Both the position numbers and the translations under genes were made by a program. The notes under the pieces are model-generated. The model was not told the origin of the DNA, ran no database searches, and was given only the letters and a program-made list of their open reading frames with translations. 6,019 bases of DNA from an uncultured Eubacteriales bacterium. GTDB taxonomy: Bacteria; Bacillota; Clostridia; Oscillospirales; Acutalibacteraceae. Shown here piece by piece: positions 5,906-6,019 of the stretch (its first letter is position 1; each line of letters opens with the position of its first letter). The stretch is from the NCBI GenBank assembly GCA_900321905.1, contig ONXZ01000092.1, positions 1 through 6,019 on the forward strand. Reading direction: 5' to 3'.

Positions 5906-6019
5906 GAACTATTTTTGCACGCAGTTTGTCGAGCGTTTCGTCCGATAAATCGTTCTTTGTATCTGCGGCAAGTGTTGCGTTTTGAAGTGTGTAGAACATA
6001 TTGCCGATAGTTTTGTACT
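5892..6019 (-). CDS. 3' end of an unrecognised gene (partial, 41 residues)
   Basis: On the minus strand a frame open from the window edge runs 41 codons to TAG at 5892-5894. The tail contains 'TIGNMFYTLQNATLAAD' and 'NDLSDETLDKLRAKIV', a normal-looking soluble helical composition with good codon character. I cannot name the family. An internal ATG at residue 7 could be a start of a tiny protein, but no ribosome binding site is evident, so a C-terminus is more likely. It precedes clpC in the same direction with 184 bases between. The last residues (RETL) are encoded inside the palindrome at 5884-5905. Confidence 0.55.
   Translation of the reverse strand, partial: YKTIGNMFYTLQNATLAADTKNDLSDETLDKLRAKIVRETL

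Noticed and set aside
5606..6010. Plus-strand 134-residue frame crossing the clpC 5' end and the palindromic leader
   Set aside because: It is antisense to clpC and to the partial gene, runs through repeats, and has no recognisable protein features.

Overview
The window looks like chromosomal DNA of an anaerobic, low-to-moderate GC Firmicute, most likely a member of the Clostridia (Ruminococcus/Oscillospiraceae-like). This is inferred from three things. The glutamate dehydrogenase is of the Clostridium type, there is a rubrerythrin and a ClpC, and the genes carry strong AGGAG-type ribosome binding sites, two of them in front of TTG starts. No species can be named from sequence alone.

Layout. 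Positions 2-82 (+) hold the last 26 codons of an unrecognised gene. It converges on a two-gene minus-strand module: a TPR-like helical protein (312-737) overlapping by 4 bases a 63-residue excisionase-type helix-turn-helix protein (124-315). The module has its own promoter (780-807) and terminator (87-117). A 312-base non-coding gap (738-1049) follows. It contains a short hairpin and a ~130-base palindromic, MITE-like repeat whose two ends both look like outward-facing intrinsic terminators. Next is gdhA (1050-2399, minus; the start is TTG, not the upstream ATG), which is divergent from a rubrerythrin gene (2649-3197, plus). Each has a near-consensus sigma-A promoter in the 249-base gap between them, and that gap also holds an unexplained minus-strand terminator. 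Rubrerythrin converges on clpC (3278-5707, minus) across a shared terminator. Upstream of clpC lie ~180 non-coding bases full of small palindromes, then the 3' end of another minus-strand gene (5892-6019).

How the genes relate. gdhA (nitrogen/glutamate metabolism), rubrerythrin (peroxide detoxification) and clpC (protein quality control) are ordinary core genes, each apparently transcribed alone; nothing indicates a joint pathway. The left-hand module is the accessory part and may be a mobile-element remnant.

No convincing new system is visible. The points most worth a second look are a rubrerythrin that has lost one of the four cysteines of its rubredoxin-like domain, the terminator-tipped palindromic element beside gdhA, the orphan terminator between gdhA and rubrerythrin, the HTH/TPR-like gene pair, and the palindrome-rich leader of clpC.
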